From Myotis daubentonii (taxonomy: Eukaryota > Chordata > Mammalia > Chiroptera > Vespertilionidae), in the NCBI RefSeq assembly GCF_963259705.1, contig NC_081844.1, positions 108,934,965 to 108,998,964 of the forward strand: a stretch of DNA of 64,000 nucleotides, written 5' to 3'. This document shows, in pieces, positions 20,538 through 39,547 of the stretch (its first letter is position 1; each line of letters begins with the position of its first letter). The translations under genes and the position numbers were made by a program. The notes under the pieces are model-generated. The model saw only the letters and a list, made by a program, of their open reading frames with translations, was not told the DNA's origin and did no database searches.

Positions 20538-20741
20538 CAGCCCAGCCGGTGTGGCTCAGTGGTGGAGCATCGACCTATGAACCAAGAGGTCACAGTTCAA
20601 TTCCCGGTCAGGACACATGCCCGGGTTGCGGTCTCCATTCCTAGTGTGGGGAGTGCAGGGCAGCCGATCCATGATTCTCTCTTATCACTGATATTTCTTT
20701 CTCTCTCCCTCTCCCTTCCTCTCTGAAATCAATAAAAATGC
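20538..20741 (+). mobile_element. VES SINE
   Basis: Head gtgtggctcagtggtggagc, B-box-like ttcaattcccgg, and end tctctgaaatcaataaaaat. Confidence 0.87.
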
Positions 20742-22555
20742 ATCAGATCCCTTCTCGATTCCCGATTATTCCCAACACAGAAACCCCTTTGCTTTCGTTT
20801 CTACTTGTATCCAGGGGCTCTCGTCACTGACCACACGACTGTCATTGTGTTCTGAGAGCCCTCAGTGGCCTGTGTGTCCTGTGGGTGGGCTTGGCGCCTT
20901 GGCTGAGCCTGGACTCCTGTGTTTGGTCCCACGGGCTGTCCTGGGAATGCGGTGAGCCCTGCGGGCCTTCTCCATTTTGCAATTGCCGGTCCCCACTGTG
21001 CTAACCTCCCTCCCCCCACTGCCCTGGAACATCCCCCCCATCCTCCTTCCTGCCTCAATCCACAGCCCTCTGCCCCCAGCAGGTCCTCCCAGCCTCGGCA
21101 CGGTCTCTCAGGGCCTAGTGGGCCACGGGGCGCAGCTGCCAGCCTCCATCCCCGGGTGGTGCGAGGAGAGGACCTGAATGTAGGAGAGCTAATGGGAGCA
21201 GTGTGGGCCCTGGGGCCCAGGAGCGGAGCCCCGAGATGCACCTGGACCAGAAGGTTCTGGGGCAGAGAGGATGTCGGCCCGAGAGCTGCAGGCGTGGAGA
21301 TGGGCCACTGGTGGGCTGTGACGGGCAGGGACACCCCAGCCCTGTCCTCCCATCGCATCCCACCAGCGGGGCCCTTAGCTGAATCCACTGGCAATGTGGA
21401 GGGAGGACGCCGCAGGGCCCAGAGCCAGGCAAAGACCCAACAGGGCGGGGGGAGTGGGGAGGGGGCAGATGAAACAAAGAGCTAACATCTCTACGCCTGC
21501 CTCAGAGCCCTCCACCCTGTCAGGCAGGGACCTGGGTCACCCCGCATCTCCACAGACTTCCTCTTGGTCTGTCCCCCCTGATACCCAACCCAAGACCAGG
21601 GTTCAAGGGGGTGAAGTCTGCCACCTCTCCCTACTCCACGGGCCACCTCTGGGAGGTCCCTCAGCTGGCGGCCCCTCTCCAGAGTCTGACACCGAGGCTG
21701 CTGCCCTGGTCCCCCCACTGCCCCTCCTTTCCTCTCCCTGAGGGGCCCCTCCCCACGGCCCCCAGGGGCCTCTCCTTCCTCCTGCCTGTGGCAGGCAGAG
21801 TCCCCACAGCTTGGCCAGCCAGGACACTGAGCGAGGCAGCCACGCGGAGGACTCCCAGTTCGGCCAGCGTGTCCCAGGGCAGTTAGGCGTGTCCCTCCCC
21901 ACCCCACTGGTGACGTCAGGAGCCAGGTGTGCCAGGGAGCACAGTGGGCAAGGCCGCCCTCTGCTCGGTGGAAATGAGGCCGAGCCACTGGACGGGAGCT
22001 TTCATGTCTGTGGTTATTTTAGCCTCAAAAAAGCGAAATTCCCCACTCGCGACCCCACTTGACCCTGTCCCTTTCAGGCTCGCCTCCCCCAGACCTGGAT
22101 GGGGTGCTCCCTGCGGGCTAGAGACCCACAGGGCCAGGCAGGGTGCCACCTGGAAGTGGGCCCGGTGGGAGGCGGGAGGGTAGGCTGTCACTCCGCAGGC
22201 CTCTGACCATGCCCTGCACCGGGGGCTCTGTGTTGGCAGAACTTAGGATTTTTCAATCATTTCATACGAGACCCCCCACTTTTAAGTGTTAGTTATTCAT
22301 TTTAAGACGTACAAAGCAGCCGGAGCCAATCATCGTGAGGAGAGAGATGGGGTCGGAGGGCAGGCTGGTGCTCTGGGTTGGGGAAGTCGAGGCTTTGTGG
22401 GGGGCTGCACCCCTCGGAGCAGTCCAGCCCTGTGTGGGCTTGAGCTCACAGCCGGAGCTGAGGCTCTGGAGGGAGCCTGCCCCGCACAGCGTCCCACGCT
22501 GGGGCCACTACAGAAGACAGAAGAACGCGCTGGGAAGGGGGCCCACGCCACTCCC
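20742..22555. other. intergenic upstream of ZNF316, no gene recognised
   Basis: Mostly unique GC-rich sequence with no repeats I can name and no plausible exon pairs. Confidence 0.4.
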
Positions 22556-22559
22556 GCTG

Positions 22560-23900
22560 GCGCTGTGGCCGGGCGGGAGGAGGCCCCCTCTGTGGGTGCC
22601 AGAGCGCACCGCCCCCCCAGCCCTCAGCTGCATCCGGGGGATGGGACAGGTTTGGAGAGGCTGCGGTGGACGGACAGCCGGAGTCCCCCTCCCGCCCCCT
22701 CCCGCCCCGCATCCCAGCGCCCCGCCCCCCCCAGGCGGGCCCTCCCCGTGGTGCTGACCAAGGGCCCCTCTCTGCCCGAGGCCCTTCTTGCATTTGTCCA
22801 GCTGCCCGGCCCGTGAGTAACCTTCCTCCTCCATTCAGGGCCCCCCCCCCCAATGGTCCCGTCCTGAGCCCCGGGGGCCAGGCTGCGAGCTGTAGTCGCC
22901 ATCGGCCACCACCTGCAGGGGACGCCCCGCCCACGGCCACGGCCAGGCCTGAGGGCCCGCGGGGGGCGGGGGACGCCTCCACAGCCCGGTCCTGGGGGGG
23001 TGCCCCGCCTGCGTGGCCTGGGGGCCGGGCATCCAGCGGGCTCCCGGTCCTGGTGGAGTGAGCTCGGGGAGGGGTGCGCTCTGAGCTGCAGGCTCCGGCA
23101 GGGTGGGTCCCCAGGGGTGGGTCGTGGCCTCGGGTGCGGGGTCACAGGACAGGCGGGGGCTCCCTCCGGTGTCTGCGGGGGGCGGGGGTCTCGAGGGCGG
23201 TGCAGAGTCTGCAGGGTCCGCGCGGGACCGCGGGGGGCGGTGCGCGGTCACGGCGCTCGCGAGCTCCCCGCGGGTCCGGGCTGAGCGCCGTGGCCGCGGC
23301 GCTTCCTCTCGCTCCACTCACGCCCCCTCCGGGAGCCGCGCTCGACCCCGCGTGACCGGAAGTTCCCCCCCGTGGGCGCGGGCGGGGCGGGGCCGACGGC
23401 GGCACTTCCGGTGCCCACGCGCCGCCGCCGCGCAGCTCCCGGCCGTCACTTTGTGTAGCGCGGGGCGCGCAGGCCCGGCGTCCGGCGGCGGCTCGGCGCC
23501 CGGCGCGCGCGGTGAGTGGGCGGCGGGGCGGCGGGGCAGGTGCGCGGGGGCCGGGCGGGGGCCGGGCGGGGGCCGAGCGGGGCCGGGCCGCCCCTCCACG
23601 CCGGTCCGGGCGGCGGCGGGAGGCCGTGGCGCCGGGGCCCCCGGACCTGGGCCTGCGCCTGGCGGGTGGGAGGGCGCGCCGGGGGCCTTGGGGGGCCGCG
23701 CCCACGCCGCTGGGACCTGCGCCCCCCGCTCGGGCCTGCGCGCTGGGGCGGCTCCGACCCCCGGGCCTGTGGGGAGGCAGCGCGGAGGGGGCTGGCTGGG
23801 GGGACACGCACGACTCCCGGGGGTGATCGCCGCCGCGCGGGGCGGGGGTGGGGCTGTGGCCACCCCGGGACACACCCATCTGTGAGGCGCTGTCACCGCC
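22560..23900 (+). promoter_or_regulatory. CpG island and probable ZNF316 promoter
   Basis: Dense CG dinucleotides, GC boxes and two ETS-type sites (CCGGAAGT at 23356-23363; its complement ACTTCCGG at 23404-23411). A non-coding first exon probably ends at 23511, where a strong donor GTGAGTGGG follows ggcgcgcgcg. The next exon in frame is the coding exon at 25898, so the first intron is about 2.4 kb. Confidence 0.65.
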
Positions 23901-25897
23901 ATGGCCAGTGGGAGGACCAGACCCCTGAGCCGCGGGAGGCTGGAGGGGCTTGGCCTGACCCTGAGCCGCTTAGAGCCTGGTCTGCAAATGGAGGCCCGCG
24001 GGCAGCCAGCGCCGGGTGGGATGGGGTCTGCGCTGCCCACTGTGGCCGCAGAGGCGGGAGAGGGGCTGGCCTGGGGGACCCGATGGGCGGGCGGGGAGGT
24101 GTGCAGGAGTCCTTGGCAGTTGTTTGTTTCAACAAGTGCGGGCAGGTCGGGGGAGTGGCCTGCGTGGTGAGGGAGCCGGAGGGTCCGTGGATACACCTGC
24201 ACCCCCGAACCCAGGAGAGCAGGGCACCCACACCGGTGGCCAGGCAGTGAGCACCTGGTCGTGGGGAAGGAAGGCTTCCCTGGAGGAGAGAGAACCTGGA
24301 AGGCGCCCAGAGGCCGGGATCCGGGCACCCATGCTCCCCTCCTCCTCTGGGTCTCTCCACTTCTGTGCAGCATTTCTCACCGTTTCGAACTCGGCCACTT
24401 CTCTGTCCTGGGGTCCTCCCTGCTCCCCATGGAGGGCATTTTGTCACCCCAGTTCTAATAGTTTGCAGCACCGTATCCTGGGGTGCAGGGCTCCCGCGGA
24501 GTCAGGCCCGGGTGATGGGTTGGTGTTGATGCTGCTGCTTCCCGGGCCCTCTGTGGCTGCGGCCCTGGCGCTGATGTGGGGAGTGAGCAGCGGGAGTCGG
24601 TGGCTGGCCGCTGGCAGAGAGGAAGGCGAGAGGGCAGGTTTGCGGAGCGTGCCCAGCACACGCCCGGCCTTGGGGGCGCCGAGTGAACGCAGTGCTCCAG
24701 GTACCGAGGTCCATTTTCCAGAACCGTTCTGTGCTGGGTGCTGGGTCGGGGCATATGGGTGCCGGGCTGTGCTGGGTCCCGGTCCCACCTGCAGGGTGAC
24801 CTCCGACCTCCGTGCTGCTAGGCCTTCCCCTTCTCTGGTCGCTTCTGGGGAGAAGGGGCTTCGGGCCGAACCTCTGGGTGGGACTCTCGCTAGCGGCCCG
24901 TCAGGTCTGGAAGGGGGCAGTGCGGCCAAAACACCGAGTTTTTAAAGTTTCACGTTCACCACATTGACTAGACCTCAGAGTCATGTCTTCAGTAAACATT
25001 TGAGCCTCTCTCTCTGTGTCTGGCATGGGGCGTTCAGTGGAGAGCAGAGGGAACGTCTGCCCTCTTAGGGGTGACTGTCCCGGGAGACGGGCAGTGAGCA
25101 GACAGTTCCCTGCGAGTGTAAAAACATGGGTGCCGCGGGAAAGGCCAGGGCACCGTGTGGGACGGGCGGGGGGCTGCCTCAGGCGCCTGAGCCAGGAAGA
25201 GGGGGAGGGGCCCCAGGGAGAGGGGCTGGCATTCGCCCAGGTGCTGAGGCAGGCGAGCGTGGGGTCGGTGTGTCCCAGGGCCTGGAGCTCTCTGAGTGCG
25301 AGGCCCTGGACACTGGCCCGGCTGTGGCTGTGGGAGGCAGCTCCGGGCGGGGCCGGGCAGGAGGCAGCTCTGTCGGGCTTGGCATCTTGGCATGGTGTCC
25401 GGGCTCAGCCTGAATGTGCAGCCTGAGGTCTGGGTGAGAAGAGCCCTCCTCTGAGCCGGAGGTGGGTGGCAGTTGGGAAACCCGCTGGCATTCTCACTGC
25501 CCCGGGCGCTGGGCAGGGCTGGCCTCCCAGAGGTGGGAGGTGGCTGCGGGGCCACCAGCTCACGCTTCTACATTCAGGCCCCTTCACACCAGAGGGCTGT
25601 GGAGCGGAGGTGGCTCTGGGAGAGGCCGGAGGCTGGGGGCCTCCTGGGTGTAGCTCTTCTGTAACCTTGGGCTCAGTGATCCTGAGGCCAGAATGGGGTT
25701 GGAGGCCGCAGGAAGAGCGTGAGGGCCGGGACAGGTGGCGCCTGGGTGCTAGTGAGCCCGGATGGGCCTGGGCCTGGGCCCTGGGAGGAGCTGCGTGGAG
25801 TCCGCCTGTCTCTGGCCATCCCTGTGCGGTGGGGGAACAGCGCCTGCCTCCCTCCCAGGGCGCGGGGGCGGCTCCTCACCACCCGTCTGTGTTTCAG
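23901..25897. other. ZNF316 first intron
   Basis: GC-rich intron ending in the acceptor gtctgtgtttcag (25885-25897). No transposon is visible in it, in contrast to the neighbouring regions. Long frames here are not supported by splice logic. Confidence 0.5.
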
Positions 25898-25924
25898 GCC
25901 GCGCTGAGGCGTCCTCCCGAGAAG

Positions 25925-32857
<6,933 letters not shown>

Positions 32858-34562
32858 GGCCAGAGGCCGAAGGTGGCGCAGCCGGCGAGGCCACCAGCCC
32901 TCCCGGCAGCCAGGGTGCCGGCTGCTGCGCCAGCCCCTCCTCTGGCCTCGGGGCTGAGGGCCCAGTCCTGGTGCAGTGCCTACCCTCAGCCCCGGCCTGG
33001 CCTCGGCCCGCCCTCCTGCCCGACAGCCCAGCTTGTGGGAGCGCACACGGAGAAGGCGAGGGCGGGCGGCCACCTGGACCAAGATGGCACCATCCCCAGT
33101 CGGTGCCGTGAAGCCGAGGGTAGGGTGCCAGGCCATGTATTTATTTCACTCGGGGTCTGACTTGGGGCCTCAGAACAGGTGGCCGAGGCGTCTGTAACCG
33201 GGCCTTACAGCGACAGGGGAAGCCCTTTGTCGGGGGGCGGGCGGCGGGGAGGCCAAGCAGGGCTGCTAGTGGGTTTGCTGCCGTCCTCCGCCCTCAGCGA
33301 GAGGCTTAGGGACTTTCTAGTCACTCAAGTACCAACAGGAGTTAAGGCTGCCCTCGGGGAAGCCGTGCGGTTCTGGTTCCGAAGGATCACGTTCCTACAC
33401 CACTGCCCCCCCCCCCCCCGCCCCCCGCCCTAGGGTGGAGCTGCAGCTGAGAACGTTGATTTATTTCCATCTCCACGGCCCAAAGAATTGGGGGAGGAGC
33501 GAAGCCAGAACCCTAATCTGTGGCCCCGGGGCGGGCGGCCCCAGGTGTCCGCAGGCCCCGGGAGTTTAAAGCCTTATTCTCGGGGTCACCCGCCCTCCGT
33601 GCCCCACTGGAGCACCAAGGTGGGCCAGGTGCTAGTCCCGCCGGTCGCTTCACTCTCCGCCTTCCTCTGAGTCCTTGGTGCTCACCAACGGCCCTGAGGC
33701 GGCTCACTCAGAGATCGGGGCCTCGGCCCCAGCCTTCACCCCTCCGACTGCCATCTCTCCTGGGGTCAGTGGCACACGAGGCCCAGCCCAGGGCTCACTT
33801 AGATGTAATAACCAGTGTCATGTGACTGAGGTCGGTGCCAAGATCATTCCAACACCCACCATCAGGACCCAAGACACCTGCAGGTCCCTCTAACCCCGCT
33901 TCTCCTGACTCCACGGGGGAAGCAGATGGTTTCTGCTCAGATGCCCCTCACAGAGCGGGCAGTCTGCACAGTGGTGGCCAACTCTGGGGGCGTGGGCACA
34001 AACCCTTGGCTCAACAGCAAACCCAGCCGCCAACTATGCAAGGCCCACACCCCACCCTCCAGCGGGCGTTAGGACCACTGGGCAGCTGGCTGAGGCACAG
34101 CTCTGTGAGACCCCTCCCATCCTTAGCGCCTCTGGCCTGTGCGAGTGGGACCAGAAAACAGATTTTGTCGCAACTGCATTCCTTTTTAGACCTAGTTCCT
34201 TCTGTTTTAGTGTAGACGTGGCCTGGGAGCCAGCAGCAGAGCTGCGGGGCTGGGAGTAGGAGGCCCAGTAGTCAGTGGGTGGGGAGAGGCCTGGGTGGTG
34301 GTGGTATGAATTAGCCGGGCTGGGTGGGGGGCGGTGGTAAGGAGGGCAGGGTGCTGGCCCCTGGCCTCCTCCCTGTGGGAGAGGGGCCTCAGAAAGGGCC
34401 ACGGCACCTTGGGCTGGCCCCACGTGGCTGGGGTCTGGCTCCGTGCTGTTCCTCCTGGCGCGGCCCTGGAATGGGTGCTCCCCCTGGCCCCAGCTGCTTC
34501 TGCCCTGCTCCGGGCCATGGGCAGGAGGACCGAGCTTTAATAAAGATGAGAAACAAGCTTTC
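32858..34562 (+). other. ZNF316: ZNF316 3' UTR
   Basis: Repeat-free sequence from the stop codon to a canonical AATAAA at 34539-34544 (ctttaataaagatgag). A poly-C tract lies at 33405-33426. Confidence 0.65.
34539..34544 (+). terminator. polyadenylation signal of ZNF316
   Basis: AATAAA about 1.7 kb after the stop codon. It is followed by ctgaattccgtgttgttgcc, a GT-rich downstream element. Confidence 0.6.
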
Positions 34563-35819
34563 TGACTGAATTCCGTGTTGTTGCCGCTCCTGGCTGCCCT
34601 TGGGGAGGCTCTGAGAGGCCTCAGGCCCATGTGGTTTCCGCAAACATTTTCTAGGAGTTTTTCTTCCGGGAAACCAGGATTGGTCCATGAGGAGCCAGCC
34701 CCGGTGAGCTCTGACCCTGCTGCCTGTGTCCACCACGTGTTGCTGGGAGTCCCCAACTGCCACAGAGTCCTGTAATACACTCAGCTATATGGGGACAGTA
34801 TTGCGTTTAGCGTCGTTTGGGCCAGCCTTCCCATGGGCCCCCTCCTGGTGGTCCAGAAACGTGCCTGAGTCACAGGCCCCTCCTCAGAGGCCCCAGCGCC
34901 ATCCAGGGTCCCCTGCTCTGTGCCGGGGCAAAGGGTGCCTCCCCCAGGGCCCTAAGCACCTACCTTTGAACTGATTTATTGACTTTGCAGCACATGGTGT
35001 CCCCCAGACCAGGTCTGACCCTCCCATCCTCTGCCCATGGATTTGAAAATATGAACTGTGTAGTAAACTCCATTTTCAAATGTGATTTGGGGGCATCAGA
35101 ACAGAACCAAGATTTCAGATTTAATGAAAAAGACTAGTCCAAAGGACAGCCTTGAGGATCTTAAATAGTCTGTTCAGAAAGATAAAGTATTCCCTGCTGG
35201 AGCTTACCACTGGCCAGCCAAGTTTTTGTTTTTTGTTTTTATCTTAGTGGGGAGGGCTGGGGGGGGGCTTCAATCTTGTTGGTCATAGACAAAAGGGCAG
35301 CCTTCCTGGTTGAGAGAGGACTTCCGAGTTTCTGGAGTCCTGATTCATTCCGAGAATGCCAGTTGAGCATCTCCCATCACTGCCAAGGAGGGATGGATGC
35401 CCGTGAGAGGTGACCCATGAGAGGTGGCACTGCGAGAGTCAGAGCTCCTGAGCACCCCTCTTGCCTCCACCTACACCCGTTACTTTCCTGTTCTTACCAC
35501 TCACATCCCCCCAACCTCCTCCCTTTTTCCGGACCCACATCATCTCACACGTTTCCTCTGTCCCTTCTTTCCTTTCTTTAATTGGCTATATATGGAATAA
35601 AGCATTTTGAAATTTTTGGTTATATTTATTAAATAAAGCTTTATGATCCTTGTTCATTACTTAGTTTTTTTTTCCTGTTTACAAAATGCACGCTAGTTGT
35701 AAGAATTCCAAGAGTACAAAAATGCGTTAAGTACACTTTTCGTGCCCTAAAGAGTCATACTACAAACAGCCACCAGGGGCCGTGGCTTCTGCAGGGGCGT
35801 GGGTGCACATTGCTTCCAT
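34563..35819. other. intergenic, two unassigned AATAAA motifs
   Basis: Unique sequence. AATAAA occurs at 35596-35601 and 35632-35637 and could serve as distal ZNF316 sites, but I see nothing else to support that. Confidence 0.35.
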
Positions 35820-36055
35820 GTCCGTGGAAATGTTTTAAAACTATGAACATACTTGATATATTTCCTTGCAACTTGATTTTATCACATAATATATATATGA
35901 CATTCTTTCCGCCCTGACAGCTACCTCACTCATTTTAACTGCACCATCAGCATTTCATTCCATGCACGTATCACAATTGATGTCACCATTCTTCAATGGG
36001 GATTTGGTACTTTCCAACGTCTCACTATTATGAACAATGCTGCAATGTGGATTCT

Positions 36056-36304
36056 GTGTGTGTGTGTGAATCCTCACCCGAGGATATTTTTCCATTAATT
36101 TTCAGGGAGAGTGGAAGAGAGAGGGAAAGACAGAAACGATGTGAGAGAAACACATCGATTAGTTGCCTCTTAAAGGAGCCCCGGCCAGGGCCTGAGCCCG
36201 GGAGGAGCCTGTAACCAAGATACGTGCTCTTGACCGGAATCAAACCCTGGACCCTGTGGTCCTCAGGCCGACGCTCCATCCACTGAGCCAAACCAGCGAG
36301 GGCT
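36056..36304 (-). mobile_element. VES SINE, long-tail variant, within L1
   Basis: Reverse copy with aatcctcacccgaggatat. Flanked by imperfect repeats aatgtggattct (left) and aatgtgggttct (right). Confidence 0.87.
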
Positions 36305-36441
36305 GAATGTGGGTTCTTGCACATATATCTTTGTGCAGTCATACAGATTTTTAATATAACTGTTCATGTTTCTGGGTCAAAGGGCATGCATATTTACATT
36401 TTTGGCTATAACTACATGCCACCAAGAAAGGCTAACTCCAG

Positions 36442-36673
36442 CCGAAACTGGTTTGGCTCAGTGGATAGAGCGTCGGCCTGCGGACTGAAAGGTCCCGGGT
36501 TCGATTCCGGTCAAGGGCATATACCTGGGTTGCGGGCACATCCCCAGTGGGAGATGTGCAGGAGGCAGCTTGTGGATGTTTCTCTCTCATCAAAGTTTCT
36601 AACTCTCTATCTCTCTCCCTTCCTCTCTGTAAAAAATCAATAAAATATATTTAAAAAAAAAAAAAAAGAAAGA
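36442..36673 (+). mobile_element. young VES SINE with perfect 18-bp target duplication
   Basis: Near-intact head (ggctcagtggatagagcg; ggttcgattccgg) and long A-rich tail. Flanked by the identical aagaaaggctaactccag at 36424-36441 and 36674-36691, so this is a recent insertion. Confidence 0.94.
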
Positions 36674-36819
36674 AAGAAAGGCTAACTCCAGTCCAATAGC
36701 ATGTTCTCCAGTGCAGTGAGGAAGTGCTTTTGGTCTGTGGCCTCACCAACACAGGACATCAACAGTTGTTTTCATCTTGTCCATTTCACAGAGAGGTGAA
36801 TGGCTTGCATTTCTCTATT

Positions 36820-37030
36820 TTTAAAAATATATTTTTATTGATTTCAGAGAGGAAGGGAGAGGGAGAGATAGAAACATTAATGATGAGAGAGAATCATTGA
36901 CGGGCTGCCTCCTGCACGCCCCCTACTGGGGCTGGAGCCTGAAACTCAAGCATGTGCCCCAACCGGGAATGAAACCATGACCTCCTGGTTCATAGGTCGA
37001 TGCTCAACCACTGAACCACGCAGGCTGGGC
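36820..37030 (-). mobile_element. VES SINE
   Basis: Reverse copy with gcacgccccctactggggct and the end ccactgaaccacgcaggctg. Confidence 0.88.
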
Positions 37031-37203
37031 AGATTTATATACTTCTAAAGGCATTTCTAGGAAATTGGGAACACCAAGCAGATTCTTCTTACTTTTTTAA
37101 CATGGAGGTGAAATTTACCTTACACAGAAATAACTATTTTGCCCATTTGTCCCAGGCCTGTTCTCTGGCTCCTCCTGATCCTTTTTTCTTTTTTCTTCAT
37201 GGC

Positions 37204-37400
37204 AGCCCAGCCGGTGTGGCTCAGTGGTTGAGCTTCGATCTATGAGCCAGGAAGTCACGGTTGGGCATTTGCCTGGGTTGCGGGCTCCAGAGCTCCAATC
37301 CCGGTAGAGGGCGTGCAGGAGGCAGCCAATCAATGATTCTCTCTCATTGCTTTTCTCTCTCCCTTCCGCTCTGAAATCAATAGAAGTATCTTTGGTAAAA
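37204..37400 (+). mobile_element. VES SINE, internally rearranged
   Basis: Head gtgtggctcagtggttgagc, but the B-box segment is partly missing and the ccagagctccaatcccgg part is duplicated or shuffled. Confidence 0.8.
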
Positions 37401-37679
37401 AACGTCAGAAAGATGCGCACCTCCCGGTTCAGCGCAGCCATCCCTGGGAGAACGTGCTCCACATGCTCTTTTTGTTTTCGTTGATGTGCATCTGGACCGC
37501 CTTCCAGTTTTCATGCATGGCATCTTAAATTTTGCCTCCTCCTTTATTTCTCATTCATGTTGTAAAAATTGCGTGGCTGCGCTCACTTGGTTACATTCTC
37601 ATCTCTATGACCCAGTCTCTCCCTCGCTTGGCGGCGAGCGGGAGGCCCTCATCCCAGGGCCAGAGTCCGCTCAGGAGCC

Positions 37680-38620
37680 CACGGTGCGGTGACGTCGGGG
37701 AGGCGGGGAGAAGTGGGGGTGGGGGGTCCCGGAAGGCTCCCGCGCAGGCCCCGCCCCGCGTGTGGGCGGAGCCTCCCGTGAGACCAGCGCTGCGTGAGCT
37801 CTGTGCGCAGGCGCGCGCCGCTCCTGGGCGGTACCCGGCGGGCTCCCGCCTACCTGGGCGCGGGCGCGTGGGGCCTGGCCGTCGGGCGGCCGGAGGCCGT
37901 GTCCACAGAGTAGGGGCGCGAGCGAAGACCCCGGGCCCCGCGGACGAGGCAGCGGAGGTGAGCGCGGCTGTGCGCCCGGCGCGGACACCGCGTCCGGAGC
38001 CCGGCGCTGCCGTCGGCGCGGTCCTCGGGGTGGGCCCGAGCCCGAGGCCGCAGTCCGCGCCGGAAGTGTGTGCGCGCGCCGCGTGCGGGCGGCGGTCCCA
38101 GCCCCGAGGCTCCTGGAGGTCCCGAGCGCCGCGGACGGTGCTGCACCGTCGAGCGCGGCCTGCAGAGCTGCCCGCGGTTAGGGAGACCCGGCACCTGCGC
38201 TTCGGGCGCGCATCCGCCGTGCCCCGCCTTCGTCCCAGCTCCTGCTTGGCGCGCGTAGGAGTGCCGCCTGGGGGTTCCGGGCCCCATGGAGGTTCCCGCT
38301 AAAGCGAGCTTGTCCTCCAGGCTCTGCTGGGGCCCAGCAGCTCCACCGAGGCCTGAAGGAAGGGGCGTCAGGGCCGGACAATAACCGCGAAGAACCCCGC
38401 CCCCTCTGCAGCCTCCGACCTGAGGCCCGTCAGTCAGTCAGTCAGTCAGTCAGTCAGTCAGTCAGTCAGAGCGTCCGAGGCGGCGGTCGGAACCAGAGCA
38501 GGGCCGGAGGCTGCGCGCCCCCTGCAGCGGGGAGGAGGCCGCGGGCCCTGGCGGTCGCTAGGGATGGGCCGGGAGAAATCGCTCGCGTTGTCGGGGTGCT
38601 GGCGGACTCCGCGGCGCGGG
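37680..38620 (+). promoter_or_regulatory. CpG island of an orphan KRAB-ZNF head
   Basis: CG-dense block with NRF1-like gtgcgcaggcgcgc and a strong donor: the exon would end at 37957, with GTGAGCGCGG following gaggcagcggag. This is the usual arrangement of a KRAB-ZNF non-coding first exon and pairs with the start exon at 39482. A (GTCA)n tract lies inside the island. Confidence 0.55.
38429..38469. repeat. (GTCA)n tetranucleotide repeat
   Basis: About ten perfect copies of a 4-bp unit. Confidence 0.95.
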
Positions 38621-39042
38621 CGCCTTTGCCTTCAACTCCCACCCACCCCCAAATGGCACCTCCTCCCCCTTCATTCTCCACGAATTCTGTGCAGAAGCCG
38701 GGCAGCTTCCTACCCACGTCCAGTCAGCATGCCCGCACCTGGGGATGGGCTACTCTGGCTTTCATCTTACAGGTCAAGAGCAGTTCAGGGAGGGTTTGCA
38801 GGGTTATCGATTGTGTCATTTGACCGAAGGCAAAAAAAAAAAAAAATGTAAAAGGAGAAATGACGCATCTAGGATCAATAAGTGAACGGGAGAAGTCAGA
38901 GTTCCCAATTCCTGTCTTGGTGCTGGCCACACAATCCCATGGAAACAAATTCCTACTAAAAGGCCCTTTGGAGAAACATCCCCTCAAATGAGACGAAACA
39001 GGATTTTTTTTTTGGGGGGGGGAGGGACTCTTATCTTTTCCT

Positions 39043-39105
39043 TTTTATTGAATTTATTGGGGTGACCTGGTTAACAAAATTATACAGGTTTCAGGTGGAA
39101 GAAGC
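39043..39105 (-). mobile_element. L1 fragment
   Basis: attggggtgacctggttaac and caaaattatacaggtttcag match the reverse complement of a mammalian L1 3' segment. Confidence 0.5.
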
Positions 39106-39481
39106 GGTTGTGTTTTGTTTTTAAAGGCCTGTGTTTAAGCACCTGTCCCCTTTTCCAAAGCTTTATGAGGATTCTCGGATATACAAAATAGACCTTGTAG
39201 GTCTCCCCCCCCCCCAAAAAAAAATACCAGTTTTAATTAAGGCGTCCTATTTCGTCTTTTGAGATACTTCTGTTTGAATGTTTCTGTGTTAGTGAGAGGG
39301 AGACAGGTAGTTAAAGGAGTGAACATCGCAGGTTTAAGGAGTCAGAAAGGCACGGGTGTTACCCTCCTCTCCTCCTCCAGGGTTGAAGGTTAACAGCTGG
39401 CGTGTGGAGGTTTTAGGAGGACAGTGGAGGTGCTGCCGGGCCAGCCAGCTCTCATTCTGTTCCTCTTTCCTCCTCTTCCAG

Positions 39482-39547
39482 TTTCCAGGAATGCCTTCCC
39501 AGGTTTCCACACTCTTCCAAGAACAACAAAAAATGAGCAAATCCCAG
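39482..39547 (+). pseudogene. orphan KRAB-ZNF first coding exon (MSKSQ)
   Basis: Exon with acceptor ctttcctcctcttccag and donor GTGAGT. Its coding part, 39533-39547, is ATG plus four codons (MSKSQ) ending in phase 0. The ZNF12 start exon on the opposite strand has the same design: a similar leader (cttccaagaacaacaaaaa here), 15 coding nt (MNKSL) and a GTGAGTT donor. I infer that a ZNF12-related gene, or its remains, starts here from the CpG island at 37.7 kb. I found no KRAB-A exon, KRAB-B exon or intact fingers on the plus strand before the ZNF12 3' end, so the gene body seems lost or rearranged. It could instead produce a non-coding or chimeric transcript. Confidence 0.45.

Larger units (their letters stand above)
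35820..36819 (-). mobile_element. old L1 3' region interrupted by two VES SINEs
   Basis: Fragments such as tattatgaacaatgctgcaa and ttctgggtcaaagggcatgc are typical of reverse-complemented old L1 sequence. The two VES insertions at 36056-36304 and 36442-36673 carry target duplications taken from it. Confidence 0.45.

Noticed and set aside
23318..24373. 351-codon antisense frame over the ZNF316 CpG island
   Set aside because: CpG-rich sequence lacks stops; no domain, no splice partner.
36442..36520. tRNA gene-like A and B boxes
   Set aside because: They belong to the tRNA-derived head of VES SINEs; no cloverleaf or terminator.
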